From Streptomyces shenzhenensis (GTDB lineage Bacteria; Actinomycetota; Actinomycetes; Streptomycetales; Streptomycetaceae): a stretch of DNA of 64,000 nt. The stretch spans positions 1 through 64,000 of the forward strand of contig NZ_JAJONF010000014.1 of NCBI RefSeq assembly GCF_021462265.1. Reading direction: 5' to 3'. The stretch's first letter is position 1, and each line of letters begins with the position of its first letter. The notes under the pieces are model-generated. The model saw only the letters and a list, made by a program, of their open reading frames with translations, made no database searches and was not told the origin of the DNA. Position numbers and translations under genes: made by a program. Shown in pieces: positions 59,131 through 64,000 of the stretch.

Positions 59131-61056
59131 TCAGGACGGCAACGGGACACACAGCACGGCGTCGGGCCCCTGCGCGCTGCCCACGCGGGTGGTGAAGGCG
59201 ATGCCCGCGATGTACTCGCCGGCGGCACACTGGCCCTTGTAGGCGCCGTACGCGAAGTCGTCCCCCGCTCCGTCGGCGGGCCGGTTGTCCGACCGGTCGA
59301 ACCACACCGTACGGCCACCGGCGTTCGACGCGGCGCGCGCCGACGGCGCGCACAGCGCCGCCGACACCCGTTCCCCGCGACGGCTGTAGCCGATGACGAA
59401 CTGGCCCGCCGGGCACTGCAGTTTGGTGTACCCGGAGGCCCAGTCACCGCCCGCCGGGACGTACCGCTCGTCCGTGACCACCGTCTGGGCGTCGCCCGTG
59501 GCGCGCAGGTCGCCGGCGGTCGCGTCGGTGCACAGACCGCGTCCGCCGGAGTGCGCGAGACCGATCAGCCGCAGCCCGTCCGGGCAGACCGCCTTGTACG
59601 CGCCCGCGTCCCAGTCGCCACCCGACCGCGCCCGCCGGGACTCGACCTGGTCGCCGTGGTCGGTGGCCAGCATGCGCCAGGTCGTCCCCGGCTCGACATA
59701 CCCGGTGAGGCTGGGAGAGGTCATCAGGTGATTCCAGGCGGTGGCCCGCCAGTCGCCCGTGTCGAGGATCCCGGACCGGTGCCCGGCGGTGTCGTAGCGC
59801 AGCAGCGCCCAGTCGTCGTGGCCCTCCCAGCCGACCAGCGGCCAGTAGGCGAAGTCGGTGTCGTGGTCGGCGAAGTAGTCGGTGATGTTCCCGAACCAGG
59901 TGCGGGCCGCGGTGCCCGTCTCGTTCGCGCCGATGCCGAACTCGCTGACCCACACGGGCGCGGTGTAGTGCCTGCCCTCGGCGGTGACGAAGAACGCCTC
60001 GTCGGCCAGGGCCTGGTAGAGCTCGTCGCGGGTCAGGTCCTGGTAGCGGGGGTCACTGGTCTCGCCGATGCCGGTGGCGCCGCTGTGCCTGGGGCCGGTG
60101 TAGCCGTAGAAGTGGGCCGAGTAGACCAGTTTGTGGGCGTCGACGAGGGTGTTCGAGAGGGTGCGGACGGGGGTGAGCACGGGGCGGCCGTGGGGGAGTC
60201 CGTCGACCGGCAGGCCGGTCCAGTTGATGCCCTCGATGACGATGAGGAGGTCCGGGTTCGCTTCGGTGAGGATGCGGTCGGCGGCGAGCTGGGCCGCCGC
60301 GTACCAGTCGTGGCCGTCACCCAGGCCCCAGTTGGGGTCGTCGAGCACGTCCCGGCGCACCTCGTTGTAGAGGTCGGCGCCCACGACACGGGAGTTCGCG
60401 GCGTAGCGGCGGGCCATGAAGACCCAGTCGTCGGCCCACTGCTGGGTCGACTGGCCGCTGTTCCAGCGCTCGTTGCCGTCGACGCCGCAGCACCAACGGG
60501 AGGTGTTGGTGTGGTTGTTGAGGATGACGGCGAAGCCCGCGCCGGTGAGGGCGGTCACGACGGCGTCGTAGACCTCCAGAGGTGTCTCTCCGCGCAACTG
60601 CGGATTGGCGGTGACCGCGGCGTCCGGCACCGGAGTCGTCGCATGGATCATCTCGTTCGAGAACGGCAGGCGGACGCTGTTGATGCCCAGTGCCCGGAAG
60701 TCCGAGAGGAGCTGGGCGAGGGGCGCGCGGTCCAGGCCCAGGGGGATGCCGTAGGAGTCCTGGCCCGCGTGGTGGTTCGCGGGGTCGGTGATGCTGCCGC
60801 TGCCCGTCCAGGAGCCCTGTGCGCCGTCCCAGTTGGCGGCCTTGAGGCGGAAGCGGTTGCCGGCGGCGTCGACGATGTAGCGGCCGCGGGTGGACAGCGG
60901 AGGCTGCCAGGTACCGGTGCCCGGCGTGGTCGGTGCCGGCGTGGCGGACTGCGCGGACTGCGGACCGGCGGTGGCCGGGGCGGTGCCGAACAGAGCGAGA
61001 ACCAGGAGGGTCGCTGTCAGGTACGTGACAATCCGGAACGATCGTACGATCGGCAT
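59131..61056 (-). CDS. secreted GH5-type cellulase-family glycosidase
   Basis: A 641-residue secreted enzyme. Signal peptide is about 1-34 (VTYLTATLLVLALFGTAPAT). The catalytic domain spans about 50-430 with GINSVRLPFSNEMIHATT, the acid/base Glu in VVGADLYNEVRRDVLDD, the conserved VYSAHFYGYTG and the nucleophile in APVWVSEFGIGAN. Residues about 440-641 hold repeated Cys-containing units (GAYKAVCPDGLRLIGLAHSG; YTKLQCPAGQFVIGYSRRG; GAYKGQCAAGEYIAGIAF), possibly a binding module. Three similar units suggest internal duplication. ATG follows AGAGGACTG. Confidence 0.88.
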   Translation of the reverse strand: MPIVRSFRIVTYLTATLLVLALFGTAPATAGPQSAQSATPAPTTPGTGTWQPPLSTRGRYIVDAAGNRFRLKAANWDGAQGSWTGSGSITDPANHHAGQDSYGIPLGLDRAPLAQLLSDFRALGINSVRLPFSNEMIHATTPVPDAAVTANPQLRGETPLEVYDAVVTALTGAGFAVILNNHTNTSRWCCGVDGNERWNSGQSTQQWADDWVFMARRYAANSRVVGADLYNEVRRDVLDDPNWGLGDGHDWYAAAQLAADRILTEANPDLLIVIEGINWTGLPVDGLPHGRPVLTPVRTLSNTLVDAHKLVYSAHFYGYTGPRHSGATGIGETSDPRYQDLTRDELYQALADEAFFVTAEGRHYTAPVWVSEFGIGANETGTAARTWFGNITDYFADHDTDFAYWPLVGWEGHDDWALLRYDTAGHRSGILDTGDWRATAWNHLMTSPSLTGYVEPGTTWRMLATDHGDQVESRRARSGGDWDAGAYKAVCPDGLRLIGLAHSGGRGLCTDATAGDLRATGDAQTVVTDERYVPAGGDWASGYTKLQCPAGQFVIGYSRRGERVSAALCAPSARAASNAGGRTVWFDRSDNRPADGAGDDFAYGAYKGQCAAGEYIAGIAFTTRVGSAQGPDAVLCVPLPS

Positions 61057-61112
61057 CGGCAGTCCTCTGGGTGGGTGTCCCGTGGGGGCGAGGCACCTTA
61101 TCAGGGCGCGGG

Positions 61113-61817
61113 TCAGCGCAGAAGTGGCTCCGGCGACGCGCAGGCCTCGGCCGTCCACCCGTCGAGGTCGCGTTCGGGGCTCAGCAACCGCCTGATGGCG
61201 GCGGCGGAGGCGCGGTGCCAGTCGCGGCTGCGCCGGAGCATCGCGTGATCGCCGCCCCGGAGCAGCACCATCCCGGCCTCCGCGCCTGCCCTGCGGGCCT
61301 GCCGTACATACGTGGCCGAGTCGGCGGGCCCGGTGATCCGGTCGCGGTCCCCGTGCAGGACGAGGATCCGCGTCGTGGCGAGACCGTCCACGGGGTCGCC
61401 CGGCGGGCACCACGGAGCCAGCGCGAGCACACCGCACACCGAGGGATCGGCCGCCGCGCGCAACGCCGCCCGGCCGCCCATCGAGTGGCCCACCAGCACC
61501 ACCGGCACGTCGCCGGCCAGGCCGCGCAGCTCGTCGAGGGCGCGCAGGGTGTCCTGGAGCGGGTCGGCCGCGTCGTTCCAGCCCTGGTAGCGGTAGCGCA
61601 CCTGGCCGATCAGCACGTCGCGGGGCGAGGAGACCGAGGCCGCGGCGCTGAGGAAGGGGCGCATGCGCAGCGCGGCCGGCTGCCAGGCGCGCGTCGGACG
61701 GTGTCCGTTCTCCTGCCCGCCGTGCAGGACGAGCACCGCCGCGCGGGTCCGCTCCCGCGCCCTGCGACGCACCACCAGGGCACCCCCGTCCGACACGACG
61801 ACCCGTCCGTCGACCAC
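61113..61817 (-). CDS. alpha/beta hydrolase
   Basis: A 234-residue alpha/beta hydrolase. Nucleophile elbow VVLVGHSMGGRAALRAAA, the Asp in ILVLHGDRDRITGPADS and the His in LLRGGDHAMLRRSRDW give a full triad. It resembles dienelactone-hydrolase/BAAT-type esterases. GTG start with GGGGGACGCG upstream. It precedes the GH5 gene on the same strand by 56 bp, so the two may be co-transcribed. Substrate unknown. Confidence 0.85.
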   Translation of the reverse strand: MVDGRVVVSDGGALVVRRRARERTRAAVLVLHGGQENGHRPTRAWQPAALRMRPFLSAAASVSSPRDVLIGQVRYRYQGWNDAADPLQDTLRALDELRGLAGDVPVVLVGHSMGGRAALRAAADPSVCGVLALAPWCPPGDPVDGLATTRILVLHGDRDRITGPADSATYVRQARRAGAEAGMVLLRGGDHAMLRRSRDWHRASAAAIRRLLSPERDLDGWTAEACASPEPLLR

Positions 61818-61975
61818 CGCGTCCCCCTCTCCTCGCCGGTGTCCAGTCTGCTCTCGTCATCAAACACTCCCGGAGGAATCCCCTGCCGCCAAGGGGCGTC
61901 TGCGGCGTGTGCCTTCCGCGTGCACATCGGTTAGGCTCCACCGCGCACAGGGGACGCACAGCGGGGGTGGGGGAC

Positions 61976-62665
61976 ATGACGGAGGGCTTCGGCGAGCCCG
62001 AGAAGGACGGCAGACCGGGGCTTCAGGCGGTCGCGGCGGTAGCGTTGTTCGCGGTCGTCGTGGGCGTTCTGTGGGCGCAGAAGGAATTCGTCGGCCAGAA
62101 GGACACGTCCGCTGAACCGGCGGCCTGCTCGAAGCCGGACGACCACCTGCCGGCCCGTTACGTCTCCGGCGCCAAGCTGTGCGCCGCACTCGACCGCCCG
62201 GACCTGCCCGCCCTGCTGGGGACGTCGAGCGAGCGGGCCGAGACCGCCGACGGCAGTGGTCAGTGGCTCACCCTCGCCGGTGGCAGGAAGATCGCCGAAC
62301 CCGAGGCGACGGTCACCCTGAAGACATACTCCGTGAAACTGACGGCGTCGTACGACGACATGACCGTCTCCGAGGCGGGCGGCCTGCTGGGCGACGCCCG
62401 CAGGACGACCGTCCTCGGGCACTCCGCCGTCGTCTACTCCAGCCCGACCATCTCCATCGGCTTCGATCTCGGCGGCGGCAAGGCGACCACGGGCCCCGGC
62501 GGCACCGCGCGCTGCGTCCTGGTCGCCAGGCACGGGAAGGACGACGGCAAGGGCACGTTCGAAGTCGCGCTCTGGCGGCAGGACGACGTACCGCCGGACG
62601 ACACGGCTCTGATGCGGGTCGCGGAGCAGGTACTGCCGACCGTCCCGGGCTGGAACGAGGACTGA
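61976..62665 (+). CDS. DUF6215-like membrane-anchored protein
   Basis: A 229-residue protein. One transmembrane helix near the N-terminus (LQAVAAVALFAVVVGVLWAQ) is followed by an extracellular domain with ARYVSGAKLCAALDRPDLPA, VLGHSAVVYSSPTISIGFDL and the ending VAEQVLPTVPGWNED. This closely matches a Streptomyces family named DUF6215 as I remember it. Function unknown. ATG at 61976 follows a G-rich stretch. Confidence 0.8.
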   Translation: MTEGFGEPEKDGRPGLQAVAAVALFAVVVGVLWAQKEFVGQKDTSAEPAACSKPDDHLPARYVSGAKLCAALDRPDLPALLGTSSERAETADGSGQWLTLAGGRKIAEPEATVTLKTYSVKLTASYDDMTVSEAGGLLGDARRTTVLGHSAVVYSSPTISIGFDLGGGKATTGPGGTARCVLVARHGKDDGKGTFEVALWRQDDVPPDDTALMRVAEQVLPTVPGWNED

Positions 62666-62757
62666 CCCCCCGGGGCAGGACCGGGTACGCGGTTGGGCCG
62701 CCCGGATCTCCGTGCGGCCCGGCCGCGGGGTAACCGCCCCGGCGCTGCGTCAGTTCC

Positions 62758-63360
62758 TCACGGCGCGACGGTCGTCGTGGTGGCGAGGCTGTCCGCGGAG
62801 GGGAGCGCGGGGACGCCACCGAAGACTCCCGTGACCGCGTCGAGAACCGGGTCCAGCAGGCCGGTGACGGCACTCAGCACACCCCCGAGGTCGAGCGAGG
62901 CCAGCGAGGTCAGCAGGCTGTCGGTGGCGGACCCGATGTCGTCCGGCAGGTCCGAGACGGGGTCGGCGGCGCGCGGCGCGGCCCGGCGCGCACGGTCGGC
63001 CGAGCCGGAGTCCAGATGCCGCAGCCGCTCCTGGAGCCTGTTGCTCCAGGCCCGCACCGCCTTGGCGTAGGTGGCGGCCCGCGCCGGGTCGATCCGGGTG
63101 CCCTGCCCCGTGGTGAGGTCGGGCAGCGTGTCCAGGAGAGGCGCGAGGGCGCGGTCGTGCCGCGTCGTGTCCGTCGCGTGGGCGCGGTCGAGGAGCGTGG
63201 CGAGGCCGGTGCCGGACCGCAGAGCCGGCTGCGCGGCACGGGGTCCCGCCGCGTCTCGGCCGGGCGCGGCGGCTGCAGCGGAGGCGGCCGCCGGGCCGAC
63301 GACCAGGGCGGCACAGACCAGGGGGGAGACGAGGAGACCGCGGGAGACCAGGGCGCGCAT
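62758..63360 (-). CDS. secreted hypothetical protein
   Basis: A 200-residue secreted protein. Signal peptide about 1-31 (GLLVSPLVCAALVVGPAAAS). The mature part is helical, with YAKAVRAWSNRLQERLRHLD, and ends in hydrophobic DSLLTSLASLDLGGVLSAVT and LLDPVLDAVTGVFGGV stretches. ATG at 63360 follows AAAGGAAACCC. It has no recognised domain. Small secreted proteins of this kind are common in streptomycetes. Confidence 0.72.
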   Translation of the reverse strand: MRALVSRGLLVSPLVCAALVVGPAAASAAAAAPGRDAAGPRAAQPALRSGTGLATLLDRAHATDTTRHDRALAPLLDTLPDLTTGQGTRIDPARAATYAKAVRAWSNRLQERLRHLDSGSADRARRAAPRAADPVSDLPDDIGSATDSLLTSLASLDLGGVLSAVTGLLDPVLDAVTGVFGGVPALPSADSLATTTTVAP

Positions 63361-63632
63361 GGGTTTCCTTTCGAGAACTGCTGTCTTGCGCCCACCGTGG
63401 GAAACGGCGAGAGGTCCCGCAACCGGGCAGCGGCCGAGCGAGGCGCCGGCCGCGCCGGCGAGAAAGCCCTGACCAGGTGGTTCGCCCCGTCGTCCGGCTC
63501 CGTCCGAGTGCCGGGCGCACGGTCGCCCGTCAGGGTGCGCCCGGCCGCCGGTACGGGCCACGGACGCGAAGGGGCCCCGCCCCTGACGGATCAGGATCCT
63601 GTCGGCTGATTCGGGGCCGGCTCTTCTGGGCT

Positions 63633-63654
63633 CCGCCGAGCTTCGGCTCGGCGG
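63633..63654. terminator. UUCG-tetraloop hairpin
   Basis: CCGCCGAGC-TTCG-GCTCGGCGG gives a nine-bp stem closed by the very stable UUCG loop. It lies in the 534-bp gap 63361-63894, which otherwise shows no supported gene. Confidence 0.75.
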
Positions 63655-63894
63655 GGCCGAGTGCTGCGAGCGGACACGCTCCTGGTACCGGGCGACTCGG
63701 CACCCTCGGCAGAAGCAGCACAGGGGACGTGGTAGGAAAAACACCGCACAGAGCCCGGGACGCGCAGGCGCTCTGGGCGGAGGGGGTGGGGGGAGCGGTG
63801 GCCGGTGGCGCTGTCGCTGTGTTCTCCGGCAGCTCTGCCCACCACGCCGTCACCGGCATCGCCCGTTGGTTCGGAGCTGATTTCGGAGTTGATT

Positions 63895-64000
63895 GTGGTG
63901 GGGATCTTTCTTCTGGTCTTCTGGGGTGGCAGCGCCTGCTTCTCCGTCTGGCGTGCCCAGCGGTTGTGGAAGGATCCCGATTACTACCGGCACGTCGTGG
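63895..64000 (+). CDS. start of a membrane protein gene, cut by the window end
   Basis: From a GTG at 63895 with CGGAG six bases upstream the frame runs open off the window. It encodes VVGIFLLVFWGGSACFSVW, a single transmembrane helix, then RAQRLWKDPDYYRHVV. A second GTG (63898) is also possible. Too little is present to identify the protein. Confidence 0.5.
   Translation, partial: MVGIFLLVFWGGSACFSVWRAQRLWKDPDYYRHVV

Overview
The window is high-GC actinobacterial DNA. The codon usage, the GTG/TTG starts, a complete conservon, an AfsA-type hotdog protein, SARP activators and a 481-residue GAPDH all point to a Streptomyces chromosome. It carries about 50 credible protein genes plus several decayed ones. 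I saw no rRNA, tRNA, CRISPR array, transposase or phage module.

Layout. 0.1-3 kb: secreted GH64 beta-1,3-glucanase behind a LacI-type palindrome, a dienelactone hydrolase and a YciO/Sua5-type protein. 3.5-5 kb: PucR-type regulator. 5.2-10.6 kb: a conservon (cvnA-B-C-D plus two P450s) read on the minus strand with every junction overlapping; the first P450 is CYP157-like and lacks the EXXR arginine. 10.8-13.4 kb: decayed DNA with a broken serine hydrolase and an Lrp/AsnC gene fused to the 5' end of an aminotransferase. 13.5-16 kb: SpoIIE-type phosphatase, acetyltransferase behind a 15-codon leader ORF, small conserved protein. 16-18.3 kb: a graspetide (ATP-grasp RiPP) locus, precursor plus ATP-grasp ligase, followed by a Gfo/Idh/MocA oxidoreductase where a methyltransferase might be expected. 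18.4-26.4 kb: fructosamine kinase, GH43/AbfB enzyme, a class F sortase with a likely substrate, and a GH51-GH27-LacI operon. The GH27 has Ile in place of the substrate-binding Asp, suggesting a beta-L-arabinopyranosidase. 26.5-28 kb: GAPDH with a strong terminator. 29.8-33.9 kb: acetyltransferase plus sugar ABC importer (lipoprotein and two permeases, no ATPase), translationally coupled. 34-42 kb: GOLPH3-like protein, then a PaaX/RidA/cupin/thioesterase/CoA-ligase/monooxygenase-reductase cluster for 2-aminobenzoate (or salicylate) via CoA thioesters. 42-51 kb: SLT protein, NCS1 permease, class A beta-lactamase-like protein, AI-2E-type membrane protein, large orphan sensor kinase and a secreted phosphodiesterase. 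51.8-59.1 kb: a gamma-butyrolactone-type signalling island. 59-64 kb: GH5 enzyme, alpha/beta hydrolase, DUF6215-like protein, secreted protein and the start of a membrane protein.

The signalling island holds an AfsA/ScbA-like synthase, a HAD-like protein, an SDR reductase, two TetR receptor-type regulators and two SARPs. About eight imperfect inverted repeats resembling autoregulatory elements (ARE) lie before nearly every gene. The HAD-like protein has Asn where the catalytic nucleophile Asp should be. Between the two SARPs lies a decayed FAD monooxygenase gene interrupted by a seven-nucleotide repeat tract. With no obvious large biosynthetic cluster alongside, the SARPs probably act on genes elsewhere.
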